64,000 bases of DNA from Acanthaster planci (lineage: Eukaryota > Echinodermata > Asteroidea > Valvatida > Acanthasteridae): positions 312,001 to 376,000 of the forward strand of contig NW_019091412.1 in assembly GCF_001949145.1 (NCBI RefSeq), given 5' to 3'. Below, in pieces: positions 25,863 to 39,140 of this stretch; position 1 is the first letter of the stretch, and each line of letters starts with the position of its first letter. Under the pieces are notes generated by a model. The model worked only from the letters and a program-made list of their open reading frames with translations, was not told the origin of the DNA and made no database searches. The position numbers and the translations under genes were made by a program.

Positions 25863-28800
25863 GGTAAATTCGCATCGGATTGCTCAGCACAAGTTGACGA
25901 TCCGGTGTCATTGCTTTCCCTTTGGGGGCACAACAGCTAAAAACCTAGTCGTGATCACACGACAGCTTGGACTTGTAAGTCGTGAAATCCAGACACCGGG
26001 TTCCAAATTAATTTCAGATGCTTGTGGTGCGTGAAAGGTATAAGGGTAAAAGTTGTCAGCAAAAACAACGAGGTTAAATATTCCTCACTGATGAAAGTTG
26101 GAAATTTAAAGAATTTCAAATCGCGCACGTCTGCCATGACCAAGCGGGGGACAGGACTTTCCGAATGGCAATGGGAGGTTTTTGTGTAGATTGGGTGATT
26201 CTTTGGGCTTTGTATCGTCAGATTGAAGATGGTTACTAGTCTCTGCCTGGGGCCATTTTAGTACTGATATGCTCGGCTGGGGTCTGGTATCAGTTGCTGG
26301 ATGTTTGAACCCAGCCTGGTTTTCAGACTGATTCTATCAAAGGCTTGACATGTTCCTTCGAACCAAGAACATTCACAACCAGTTGAACTCTGTGACTGTT
26401 CCCCTCTCTTTTTCAACTCACTGCAAAAAGAGGTTGAAGATTTTTTCTAAACCTGTTTGAGTATTCTCCTTTTTTGACATTATTTTGTAACGGTTATCGC
26501 CCCGTACCCTCTGTATGGACTATTTTCTGTTTCATTTGTTTTGTGATGTTCTCTTTAAATGACACACAATAGTCTCACCTTTTGTTAACCCTTGTCACGT
26601 TCAGGCAATCCGCGACATTGATTCCTACCACTTGCAGAAGTGGTATTGTTCTCGTCTATTGTTACAAACTCAAGCAAGCATTGTGCATTGCCCGTTTTCA
26701 AACACCGTTCGAGGCCGGGACATTAGCTATAGAGTACGGGTCCTCCCCTATTGATTTGTGCTATAACTGTTTTTATTTTGATAAAGGCAGACGTGAGCAT
26801 ATACAAACTCAATGACCATGGAACATAAATGTATTCCAAAGTAAGCTAGAATATGTTCATGCTCCAGTTAAATTTATCTGTTATGCGAACAGCCATGTGT
26901 GTGGTGATGCTGCCATGAACTTGGAACACACAATTACCATCATGAACCATATTTTGTCTATATCTCTCAGAAACGAGAATGTCATTCAGATTAGTGGCCT
27001 GAATCTATTTATAGCTCTTTACACACTCTGACCAATAAATGTAATTTCATATCTTCATTCTCTTCACATCAAGCTCTAAATTAATTTGTATTAGTAGGAA
27101 ATGTTTTGCGTTTTGTTCAGGGCTGCCGGCTGTCAGATGTCAAATTTAACGAAATCAAAAAAGTGCTGCACTCCACCCTGGCCTCGTTTACAAAAGTCAA
27201 TCTCGTAATGTCGTTGGCCATTCTATTATAGACGCCAGGTCATTTTATTTCTTACCTCGTGGTGCATGAAGTGATGAAGATCTCTTTCGATATCGCGCCA
27301 TCTCCCCATTTCCAAATAGACAAGCTGTGATTGTCAAGTGACCTGACCACTACGTATCACCATCATGCCTTGTCAACAACGATCGTAAAGTAGGGCAGCA
27401 AAACATTGTGGACCAAGGTCCCCAAATGTCTTCCTACGGAGTTGTATTTTGTCTTCTTGCGGATTTGACATGTATTTGGAATCTAAATCAACCAAACACC
27501 AAAAAAAAACTAACAAATGAACACTTGTACTTTCCTGGTAAAAAGACCGAAATGAACGTTGCGCTCTCATATTAAATTGATGTTTCCTTGAATATTTACA
27601 CCTTTGTACCTGTATTTGGCTCGAAGAAGAAAGCGTTGCTATCATCGCGTATGTAAATTTGGACGTACTAACTGTGAACATTCGGTGTCCAGGTAAATCG
27701 ATGCCGCAGGCAGGTAGGCCTGCTACAGCTTCATCACGAGCAGACGACACATAAAGCTCCTACAATAATAATGCGTACTTATGCAATAAAACACAGCTAC
27801 TTTTGATTTTTATTCGTCGGGTACGTCACAATGTTTGAAAAGAATTAGGACTTAAAAGTGCACCAGACTTGGAGTTGAGTAACCATTTTTCAAAGGTTCC
27901 TAGCATCTCGAGGCTTTTATGGGGCGTCCCCGAGCAATCATTCATCAGTCTGTGTCATTTGCTCCTCTTAAAAACTCTGTCAATGGAGATCCCCCCCCCT
28001 GTTCTTGTCGAGATTCAGAAAGAGATCCGATGGGAGATGGAGCTGCCAGATGCACGCACTGCGCGCCGGACGCATCGTCAAGAATCTTCGTTGGTTTCTG
28101 GGCATCCTCTCGCACTTTAATGTCGTAATTGAGTTGGACCACGCTTCAGTTTGTATGTCGGAAATGTCAGGGAGGGAACTGTTCTATTTTGCCGCACTGC
28201 GACCTCATCGAGGAAGGACAAAAATGGTGGAAAACAGGAGAGGCAATTAGTTGGCCCACCATAAGATCTGTGACACTGAAAATCGCTGTCTGCTTGTATA
28301 GACGTCTGTAGGCTGAGTAGGCCTTTAGGTAAAGAAAATCCATCAACCAAGAAGAATGGTTACAGCACTAACGACTAATAAAGGGTGTAATTAAACTCCA
28401 GGATTATCAGTATCGAGACCTAATTTATTAGGAAACAAACGCTGTTCAATTTAAAATAGCCCGGTGAAGCTGTTTACGAACTTCGCTCTGTCTAATTTAC
28501 AACAGGGAGGCACTGATTGAAACTAATTCCTATTTAATAGGTTCCTATGTATAAATGTATATTATTTTGCTTTGCTTACATCGGAAATCGCAAGCCTCCG
28601 GTTTTTGCTTAGCTCCTTTCAGCTGTCGTCAGTCAACCATTTCCCCTGCATGCAATCACGTTACAGTCAAATCCGATACTTGACGGAAAATGAGCCCCTT
28701 AAAGTAGAGCGAGCTGCTTGTCTCGTTAATACCGCCGCCTTGCAATCTCATAAAGGGCAATCATTCCCAATGATTAGAGAATGGAGAATTACAGGCACGA

Positions 28801-29036
28801 GCGTTCTGAGGAAGTCGTTGCAATGAAGATGGGGTAAGTGGCAAGGCATACTGGGTATAGGATTAGGTCGACATGAATATGACATTTACAAGGCATCTTT
28901 GAAAAGTTTTGATGCACTCAGCAAGACAGAATGCCGTATTTAAAAGAACAGATAAATATTTTATCACTGTAATTGTCTGGTTTGTCCGAGGCCTATAATC
29001 ATTCTCATTTTTATCCAAAATAGCATGTTTTTTTAC

Positions 29037-29400
29037 AAAACCAACCAAACCATTACTAAACAGAACAAGCCAAACTAAACCATTACCAAACCAAACCAAA
29101 CCAAACCAGACCAAAACAATCCTAACTAAACCAAACCAGATCAAAACAGTCCTAAATAAACCAAACCAAACCGAAGCAATCTAAACCAAACCAATCCAAT
29201 CCAGTCCAATCCATTCCAATCCAGTCAAATCCAACCAATCCAATGTAGTCAAATCCAATCCAGTCCAAACTAGTGTCCAGTCCAGTTCAATCCAATCCAA
29301 ACTAAACCAAACGAAACCAAACTAATCGAAATCAAACGATCATCGAACCAAACCAAGTATCACTCCAAACCAAACCATTATCAAACCAAGAATATAACCA
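29037..29400 (+). repeat. Degenerate ACCAA / CCAAT pentamer array
   Basis: About 360 bases are built from ACCAA, CCAAA and CCAAT units with frequent point changes and small indels, densest at 29,080-29,280. It creates a meaningless open frame on the minus strand. It is a decayed microsatellite or satellite fragment. Confidence 0.85.
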
Positions 29401-30565
29401 AACTGTTTAAGGACACCTTTAACACCCAACCAATAAAAACCATGACGATGCATATCCTCATGAGCTAGGAATAATTGTTAGACCACCGGCATTGTCTTAT
29501 CGATTGCCTCCATGTCGAAGATTTGATTACAGCTTTCTGCTTCATTACGCGCCATGATGATGAGCGCATTCATGTAATCTGATGATATGCGGTGAATTCG
29601 TGTATGTTTTGCCTGCTAATTGCAGCACAGGGGAGGAAGAAAGGCCGGCGGTAATCGATAAGTCCGGGGGGTCGAAGTAAAGGTCGCGATTTGGAACTTA
29701 GCATCATCCCAAGTTGCAAATGTAACTTCAAATTCGCAAGATTTAGTGTTGATTTACGTTGGGGTTACTTACATGTAGTAGGTCCAACTTGTTTCAGATT
29801 GGTCGGCTTCGCCTCTTCCTATACATTGAGAGAATTTCTCAATCGATGACCAATTCTAACCTGATGCCCGATTTACATTAAGCACAAAATACACTCAGAA
29901 TAATCCAGGGATGAGGGAAGCTTTGCTCAATAACGTTGATAGTCTTGAGGGGAGAAAGTTGTGCTTGCATGAGGACCGCCCGCTGGTCTCCGCTTCCAGC
30001 CGTCAAGTTCACCTGACTACGCTGTAATCGAGTATCCACGTGCCTTGTGGTCTACCTGGTGGTAAACACCTGGTAATGCGGCTCACGGTCATCAATTAGG
30101 TCAACAATTGGGAGCGACAGAGGGCACAATGGGGTTGGAGCTATCTATCCTTGGATCCAACTTAGGCCAGACTTGGGTCTTTTTAGGAGAACAGCAGGCA
30201 TTTAGAGTGGTATGCCATAATTAGGATGGGTGAATACATTATTTCACTATCGCCAGCGTCGATCATTTGTTAGCTAATATGGTGCTGAGGACGAGCTTTG
30301 TGGATCCAATTCTGTTGCTGGATCCAAAGCATATTTCTTGATACAATCTCCTCACAAATGGAATTAGTCTCACGCACAGTCGTCAATAGTTTGCCAAGCA
30401 CTTTCGGATACTTTTCCGAGTCTCAATTGTTGGGAAAAGTTGGAGCCAAAGAAATAAAAGTTTAGGTTTCGAACACCCTCAATTTTGATTTAACTAAATA
30501 AAACTATGCATTTGCGTGGCTCAAGAAATTGTTGGTAGGCCTAAAAAGGCTTACCTCGCCAACTA

Positions 30566-30672
30566 GCAGGACAGTTCTTTTGTTCCAGAGGGAAACCTCC
30601 TTTGTGCATACCTTGCAGAACAAAAGCACTGGCCTGCTGTGTAAGATGGCAGTCATGTAAACCCTCTATACT
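30566..30672. repeat. Small foldback element, copy 1
   Basis: The segment runs from CAGGACAGTTCTTTTGTTCC to AAGATGGCAGTCATGTAAAC. Its ends are imperfect inverted copies: TTCTTTTGTTCC against GAACAAAAGCA, and an AGCAGG end against CCTGCTGTG. It shares GGGAAACCTCCTTTG, a following CATAC and the AAACCCTCT end with the element at 45,735-45,850, so both belong to one dispersed family. Confidence 0.7.
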
Positions 30673-33600
30673 AATAAAGACAGCACTTGTGGTTTACATG
30701 AGATCAAAACAATCCCATGGTGGACCTAGGCAATGACATACACAGTGCGTTTGTCACTTGATTTCAAGGTTCAACTCTCCTCATAAGTGAAGACAACGAT
30801 GATTTTTCCATGTTCAAGCTTAAGGGCGAAATGTTCTTGCTATCGGTATTTCAAGTTCTCCTCCTGAGGGCATGCATGCACCTCAAACAGATGGAACTCC
30901 AAATAACTCAAACGATTGATAACTACAAGTATTAGATATTTAAATTCCTGTTCAACATTAATAGGCATGCAGTAAAAAGTACTTACAGTCCACAGCTAGA
31001 TGAACCTAGTTAACCTATGTTCTTTGGAACTCAGTTTATAATGTATGACGACACAGTTCACTGCATTGCAGCCAGAAAATCCAGATCTCATAATAACAGA
31101 GCTTAATTTTCAATATTTAAGAAATAAGTTGTGCAACGTGCTGACATATACAGGCTGACAATAAATTCATCAATTCCTTGCCACTTAAAAACTTGAAAAA
31201 GTTCCATAAAGATACTAAAATCAAATCAGAACTCCTTGGCCAACCATTTTCCCGCCCTTTCGTGTTGTGACGCATTGCTTTTGTTTCAGAAAGGTATGAT
31301 GAGGTCTTTGGGACACCTATGGAAGTAGAGAAGACATTGGGTAAAATGTGTCTTTAAGAATACACAGAAACAAAGTTTGGAATAGTTACGTCACCGTAGC
31401 CGTGACGAGTTACGGAGGTTAAGACAAAAGAACGGGGTAGGAGGAATACACAGAGTCTTGTCTATCCTCAAGGTCGATGATCGCCCCTATACGGTCAGCT
31501 ACAGGGATACAGCTATCCACAGATATCCCGCCTTGGACGTCGACGATGAAAACGACATAATGGAACGGCAGATCCTTCTTGGGGATGGCGACCAAAATGC
31601 AAAGCCAGAACAACCCCAAGGTTGATTAGACGGGAAGATAAAAAAAAGGAACATGGAGTGATTTCACTTGGGCGAAGATTGATGCAAATGCCCAGGGTAG
31701 GTTTCTACTTAGCGTTGATTTCTTCCTTCTTCCTGACGTCTGCTAGCTCTAGGATTAAAGCTTTTGAAGTCAATTAATAATGGATGGACAAATTTCAGTT
31801 TTTATTTTTGTTGGAAAGAAGTGGGTCTATAGCCCTCGGGCGATACAATGTGAATTAAATCATTCATTCTGTTTGCGTGACGCTGCATTTGAAGGATGGA
31901 AGCGAATTCGGAAATCGGGCAGATCGTGGTTCAATCCACGGCCTTGCGAAGCGGTATCCGTTAATCTACCTGAAAGACACGGTTTCTCAATAATAATTGA
32001 TTTGTGTGTAACATTGGGCAAAAGTCACCATCGTCTATTCACAAAGATGACTGACACTTGCACAAATGAAAAAAGGCTAATTATAAAACTGTACAATACC
32101 ATACCCATTGATAATTTCATTCGAGACACTACACAATGATTTCCAACTTCAATTATGCTTTGCCGGGAAGGCGTAGCACAAACTTTTGCCTGGCGATGTC
32201 TCACACATATCAGCTGAGGGCGCTCTAGGCGCAGCTATACGTATCATTATTATGAATCTTGTAATATACTACCATCTTCGCGCTCTTTTCTTGGAAGAAT
32301 GGGTGCACCTTCTTTGCTTCTTGGAGTAGTATTAAACTCAATATGTCAACCTAATGGGTGTGTCTGCATTGGCTGAAAATGTCCTCCCGTTCAGTCTTTT
32401 CAAACAAGCCGCGGTAGCGATTGAGTTGTATCATAAATAGCATTTCACATGCCCCCCCCTCTCTCTCCCCAATCCATCTCCCTCCCTCATCACTCAAATG
32501 GCTTGCTTTCTGTTCATGTAATATATTATAAAATTTAAACCAGAAAGCAAGAAGGATAAAGAGTTACTCTCGATTTTATCCGAGTTTCCGAGCGAAATGA
32601 AGATGATCTATTTTTTCATTATTTGATTGGCAGTGTGTCAACAAGTACTCGAACATGCTGGTTAAAGGCGCCTTTTCATTGGGGGGGTGCGTTGCGTACA
32701 CGATGTGTTCATGCGTTTCACTTTCACGGACACAAAATTCGACTCCATTAACATAACACACGTGTGCGTTGCGTTTGGCCATCAAGATCGCTCTGAGAGC
32801 GGTTTTTGACGGACAAGCAATGCTTGAAGTGTTGACACGCACATGGAAAGACGCCTTAACTCTCTGATATTAAACTACACATGTTCGTCATACAGGAAAA
32901 CACGATGCTACAAACAGCGATAGGCAATGATAGTAATATTCTTGTTTGATGACTATAACATCAGATGCATTGTGCTTCAGGCTTCGACTGCCAATCAATT
33001 TGGCCATTACGTAACTCTATAATAACAAACAAGGACTAGTAATTTAAGTCATTTCGGTCAAGAGAAGCTGATTTCAGTAGGCGTAAGATAAGGAACAGCG
33101 ACCATCTAACATCACAAAGAAACAAACATGTAGCACAAGGAATCATGTGGGAACAACAACTGACAATGTCGGAAAAAAGAAGAAATTAATATTGGAAATA
33201 ATCTACTTTAGGCAAGAAATACCACAGTTGTCTAAGATTGGGTCAAGACGATGCCCAAGGATATTTTGAGCCTCTAATTTGGGTAAAAGCATCGTGATGA
33301 GTAGAAGATTAGCAAGCAATAACCAAACGATAATCCCAGATCTGATCCTCTACTACACAGCCTTCAGTTAGCAACCACGCAATTACCTCATGAATAAACG
33401 GAAAATTCAAGTGATTGACTTCGATTTTATGGGGTTCACTACCCTTCTTCAATGTGTCTAAACGCTCCGTCATTGTAATAAACCTTACGATTCTCTATCG
33501 TGATTATGATTATGCAATTCGCGTTATCACATCATCGAATTCCATAACTTAATAATCCAATCGATATCAAAATGATTTTTGATGAGTATATCTTATAAGC

Positions 33601-34608
33601 ACAAGGATTGAATAGGACGGCAAAGGAAGATTATTAGCTTTTTCTTGAAGAATCCTTATCCCTTTTCAGTTCTCTGGCGTGAAGTACTTAGATCATTTTT
33701 TTCTGGTATAGTGTTACCCATTTATTTCAGTGAATGGAGTCTGTTCTATCTCACTCAGCAAATGTAATCTTAAGAAACACAACAAGAAGAATAGAAGACG
33801 CAGATGTTTTCGCCTCGCGGTTCTCTCGTCTCGTTAGGCTGGCCTCCATGCACTTTCAAGGCGAGACTCACCCATTACGTTTTACTGTTTGTCTATTTTT
33901 AGACGGTACGGGGATACTCGCTTGCAAACTCAATCAAGAAAATCCGATCGCGATTTAGAAATCTAAGAACCCGCGCTACCGTCTTTTTCTGCTCTCGCCA
34001 GGCTTAAGTTAGCGAGAGGGCAGAAAGTGCATCATTTATCTAGGTTTACTGGCGTTTCAGGGCGGAAATAAATGGGTGAAATAAAAAGAACTCATCGTGC
34101 AGAATGAGGTTGGAGAAAAACCATCAAGTTTCATCCACTGACAACAATTTGGGCATTTTTACTGTTTACGGAACCGAAGTATCTCCTGCTGGACAAAAGC
34201 CTCAACATTGAATGGTCACGTGACCTAATGTCAATTCTTTGTCAAGATTGGAAGGCCTTCATAGCGACTGAATTCCGCAAGACGGTGATTTTTTGAAAGA
34301 GACTTAGTACGTTTCAACAATAAAATTTGTTTTAAAAAACTTCTCAGCAAAAAAGCAAAAACTGCAATCAATCTGTTTTACTCCCGTCATTCAACCAAGA
34401 AAAGAATTACAAAAAGTGGACTTAATTGATTGATTGACTATCAAGTGACCTGAGACTTTCTAGTATTCAAAAGAGACAAGTATGTTAAAGCGTACCACCA
34501 CAACTGAACTTAAATTCCAAATTAGGCCTGTATTCATTTGAGGAACATTTCTTTTCCATACAGTGGAATATTCATCAAAATATATCAAGCACCTTAAAAG
34601 CTACTCTT

Positions 34609-35570
34609 TTACCTTTCGTGTTGAGTAGAAGAAGAAAAGCCAACACCACCGACGATATTGAAGTCTGAAAACCACTGCTGCCAATCATTTTCCCCACGAT
34701 GTGCTAAGAGCTGCTCCTGCTTTGTGGCAGCATTCAATGCTCTAGACGGTAGGGATGTATCATACCCCGTAGCCTCTGGTGCTATCTCACTGGACAACAC
34801 ATCACAGCAATGAGACACCTTCTATAAAGTCTTCCTCAATTCCTGTGGTTAGGCAGAATCTGAGTTGCCACATTTGTCTGTTGTTGGTTCCAATCGCCCA
34901 CTCTGCCTCTGCTGTCCATGCGGTTACAGCAAAAATACTCTCAAGCAAATTTGGAAAATAATTAGCTGCTCTAATGCTGCTTGTCATTTGTCTATTGCAG
35001 GAAACAGAAATTATGGACAGATTTTCAAATACACTTTGCCAACATTTTCTTTCCAGGTGCCTCCATCGATATGATTGAAGTGTCATTGAAGCACCAGTGA
35101 CAGCTCCCGAAGTGACGATGGCTGTTACGCACTCCCGGCGTGTCAGGAGAACGATTAAAGTTCTTCAACGCCCATTGAGAGAGTCCTTCCCGTATGGCTG
35201 TCTGTGGTCGGTATTTCGCAGCTCTTTCCATCATCAGTAGGTAGCGGAGGATTGAATGACGGCAGCTGGCGCCCAGCCCGGCGTGGTATGCGCTTCTTTG
35301 TCTTCCCTGGCAATGAGCATGCGTGTCAGATGCAGGACGCTCAATACTTCAAGCACGCCCTCTTTTGATATTGCTGGTGGAACAGAACGGCTGCACACAC
35401 TGCGTTTAGGTATTTCATGTGCGCCGAATTCACAGGAGCGAAAAAAAGTGTTGTCAAAAGAATCGAAGTACAAAGAAAGTGCAGTTTTTTCCTGACATCC
35501 CCAGAAATCCACACGGCAACAATATGAATGGCAAAGAGACAACTTGGTATCTTATTCGACAGCTCATAGG
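34609..35570 (-). other. Cluster of overlapping open blocks, unidentified
   Basis: Four minus-strand blocks in different frames follow each other. 35,542-35,234 contains GVLEVLSVLHLTRMLIARED, 35,234-35,025 contains YRPQTAIREGLSQWALKNFN, 35,086-34,802 contains AANYFPNLLESIFAVTAWTA, and 34,818-34,609 ends at a donor-like CACGAAAG|GTAAAAG. The last looks most coding-like. Frames change between blocks without good splice sites, as expected for a decayed gene or transposon, but I recognise no family and cannot exclude chance. Confidence 0.2.
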
Positions 35571-38500
35571 TCAACAGCTGTTTGACCTTTCAACGCGGAA
35601 CAAATTAAACGCTCAGACAACAGATCACGGCAGTTACACCGATTTACATGTAAAATTAATTTCCTCGAAGCTGACTCATTGGCAGATACAATATTTATAC
35701 CATCTATTCCCATTTTATATTAGCTTCTGAAGCTTCATTTTAAAAAATGGGCTGCAGAAATTAATATGAGTAAATTAAGCAGAATTCATACTTTCATAAA
35801 AATGTTGATAATAATTCGATCATCCAGTTTGCTTCAAACCCTTTTGCCTGAAAACTACGTAGATAAAATTGCAAGATATGCATGTATTGTTGATGTGGGC
35901 GGTTGCTTAGTGGCAAACCATTTTATGATAATTTGTACCATGTCGCTGAGAAATTGCCTTCATTATAGTACTTTGCTCGCAACGCTACATTGTTAAAAAT
36001 TTTACAACATGACTAACCAAATACAATTAATTACTTTAACTACCGTAAATATCTCTGTGATGTAAACACGCGCCTTAGACTAACGCCGAGCACGATTTAA
36101 TTCCTATTTAATTAAACTTCCCACAGCTGCACGCATTTAGAACATTTTAAGGGCTTCTTTTAGCTACACAGATTGTTGGTGTTGAACTGACATTCCACTG
36201 CACTGATGGCGTTCGCTTTTTTCTCAAAGTGCTGTCCAACATGCGTGTCACCAGTAGCGTGGACAAGAAGAGCTTTTGGGCACGTGATCACCCCCTCTCT
36301 GTGTCCTGCAATGATACTGAAAAAAATACTGCCCAACATGATGAAGAAAATGTAGGAAGCCTGCGACGTCGACCAAGCCGTAACTTGAGCAGCAACAAAA
36401 ATCCACGTTTTAATGCAAGGTGTGATTGGAACGCTCCGAAGAGAGGTTGCGCTCAAACATGTCGAACTGCTAAACAAATTATCAAGATATTGGAGAAGGT
36501 GCCTCGAAAACAGAATCAACAATCAACTTCAGCAATGATGTCACTTTAGTCCAATCTGGCATGGATTGTGACATCGTTGATAAATAATCCCGTAACGTCT
36601 GGGATTTTCATCATCTTTTTTTTTTTTTTGGTGGCATCGGGGGGAGGGGGAACTTATTAATCGTTGTTGCAAAAATCAGTACTTGGTGTTTTTAATTAAA
36701 GACTAAAGGTCATACGGAATCTAAATAAACCAGCTTGACACGCAGAGGAAAGCCAAAATTGTGTTGGAACATCATACTTGTAAAAACACAAGAAATAAAC
36801 TGAAAACACTAGAGAGTATCAATTTTCTATGCTGAATGTAAGGACTTTTTGAAGTGGGTAGTAAAGATCATATGACAACACTGGTCAAAATAAGCAGCAT
36901 CGGTGCTAAATGTTGTGCCAGCAATGTAACAGTTGATAAAAAAAATAACGTGTTGTATAGGAAAATTCATGCGCAGAGGAATGCTTGCACTTAAACCACG
37001 GCTCTCCAAACTCAACTGCTGTTCTGTTTCAAAAACCATTTTGGGCCAACTGTCTGCATGCATGTGATGTTTAATTTAAGATCGTGCAATTTCTCATCTC
37101 AACAATGAAATATCAGTCCGCTTTGATGACTCTTAGATGCGTGCAAGGAAACAACGAGTCATGATTTGCAAAACCAGATGTCTTGACCTAGAGGGTATGA
37201 TTGATACGTTTTATTGTTTATTGAAATTTTGCAAGCAATTTATCTTTCTGTAAACTAAGTCATGAATAATGTTGCAGAGGCCAAGGAAAAAAGATTCACA
37301 ACATTATAACCCAAATTTACAATCACGATTTTAAAAAATGAAAATGCACTCCATTTCAATGAATATCAAATGGGAATTCAAATGAAACATTACCACACTA
37401 ACCATTTAGCAGTTAACCCGAGAAAAAGTTTGAATCAAGTGCAGGAGTGGATTTAAGACTTTATTTACGCAGGGTGCACACCCTAAATTGGAATCTGCAA
37501 AGAGGGCTGCCAATAAAGACAAATAGAATTGGTTTCTACACCACAGTGTATAATTTTTAACCATGTTTAGTTTACATATTTCCATACAATGCTTAAGCAA
37601 TCCGAGACTGGAGGGGTTAACAGGGGTCAGTGCAGTTTGTTTGCAATGCCTCTATTGTTCTGGTATATGATGCTCATTTTCGGGAAATCAGTTCTTCAGC
37701 ACGATAGCGCAAATTCAATGGAAACACTAATCAAAATGCATCGAAATCTGGCTAGGATCCTGTGAGCTTTCTGAAAGCATCATTGGGTTCAAGCGTGGTT
37801 CTCATTGCTGATGAAGTAAGTGGCTTGTTGCATTATCCAGCAATCCTCACCGGACCGGCGTCTGAAATCGCTACACTTTGGATATCACAATTTGACTGAA
37901 CTTAGTACCTCAAAACTTTAGCATTGATTATAAATATTCTTTTTTTATTTCGATTTTAGTATTTTTATTGAAGTGAATGCATTCTGCGTTGATTTTGAAC
38001 AAGAAAATGAACAATAAGTTGCAAACCATAATTATAGATGCGTGTGATTTCACTGTCAACTCTTTAAAACTCCAATTACAGTGATGTTCAAGTTATAAGT
38101 GATTTTAATATGAAAACCGAAGGTTAGATATTGGCCTGTTTTCAATTATGGCTTTTTTCACTCTACAAGAAAATAACATCAACCTGAGAGGTGCGCATCA
38201 CTGCAGATGTAATCCTGTGACTGTATAGGTTGCTCTCCAAAGCTCTCCCGTATTTAAATTGTTATTCTTAAGCCGACATGTTTATTTTGAAGTCTGTGAA
38301 GGGATTACAAGTTACCAGCTTAAGCCGCTAATGAAAAAGGGGAAATACTCCGTGAACAGGCGGGAATGGCATTCCAAGGTAAGACAGCCGTAATAACACA
38401 GAGACGGTTAACTCTAAACAATCAACACACGCCACCAGCCCTCACTGGGGCCGTCTCTTGTCCGACGCACTTCAAAAGAGGGTCGAGCCAAAGAAAGGAA

Positions 38501-39140
38501 GGTGGTGTTTTCTCAAACACGGACAGGAAGATTTGCCCCTGCCCCGCGCATCGTTTTTTTTTTCTTCTTCTTCTTCGAGCAGCCCGATACCAAGCGACTG
38601 ATCCTCCCCGAGGTCCCACAACCTCCACGCATTTGCGGGTATTCTTATTCAACGAAGCTAAACTAACATCTCGATTGTCCCCCTATGGCTTGTTGCTCTT
38701 TTACGCCATAATCCCCCCTACCCCTGATGGGCGCAGCCTACGAGATTGTAGCAAACTTTCCTTTCTCCTCTCTCCCTTTCTGAAAAGCTTTGCGAAACGT
38801 TCGGTGCCGAAGGGTGTAAGAGTGACAACTATTTTGCGCCTCTGGTATATGCACAAAGACCTACTCTCTACCTTTCAATTTTTTACCGAGTTTTTAAATA
38901 CAGCGGGGCGCTTTGCTGAAAGGAAGTGTTATTGCGTGTGACTAAGGGACTTGTGGACGTATATGAGAGAGGCTGGATGGATATTGTCTGCGCACTGTGT
39001 GGATGCCTCGATGTCGCTGTAGTTCCCCTTCAGCGAAAGTTACATGAGCGCTCAAGTTAGCATCCACCGGTGCGCCACGCTCCTCTTCCGTCAGCTGAAG
39101 GAGTCAAGGGACTTGAAGCTGCTCAGGCTTTGGGGTTAAG

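Larger units (their letters stand above)
25863..39140. other. Long stretch without a supported gene
   Basis: Several fragments look mildly coding but lack a family or a complete exon: 27,256-27,324 (minus, LVYLEMGRWRDIERDLHHFM, good donor, weak acceptor) and overlapping open minus-strand blocks at 34,609-35,570. The frame of 191 codons at 38,366-38,941 (plus) just upstream of the glass homologue has low-complexity composition and is probably promoter or 5' leader sequence. Repeats are listed separately. Otherwise I see AT-rich non-coding DNA with homopolymers. Confidence 0.5.

Noticed and set aside
27256-27324. Exon-like segment LVYLEMGRWRDIERDLHHFM on the minus strand
   Set aside because: The donor is good but the acceptor has no pyrimidine tract and no partner exon was found. 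Not strong enough to list as a gene.
27373-27750. Minus-strand frame of 125 codons
   Set aside because: No family pattern and no usable splice sites in phase; likely chance.
28863-29144. Minus-strand frame rich in GLVWFG
   Set aside because: It is a translation of the ACCAA pentamer repeat.
31419-31619. Minus-strand frame containing FHYVVFIVDVQGGISVDSCI
   Set aside because: Looks mildly coding but has no start context, splice sites or recognisable family.
31918-31945. tRNA-like T arm (GGTTCAATCC)
   Set aside because: The loop is six bases instead of seven and no D arm, anticodon arm or acceptor stem can be built upstream.
38366-38941. Open frame of 191 codons just upstream of the glass homologue
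   Set aside because: Composition is low-complexity (poly-Phe/Leu from a CT-rich run), no domain is visible and it lies where promoter and leader sequence is expected. An ATG GCA TTC CAA G|GTAAGA donor-like site at its start was also noted but not supported.
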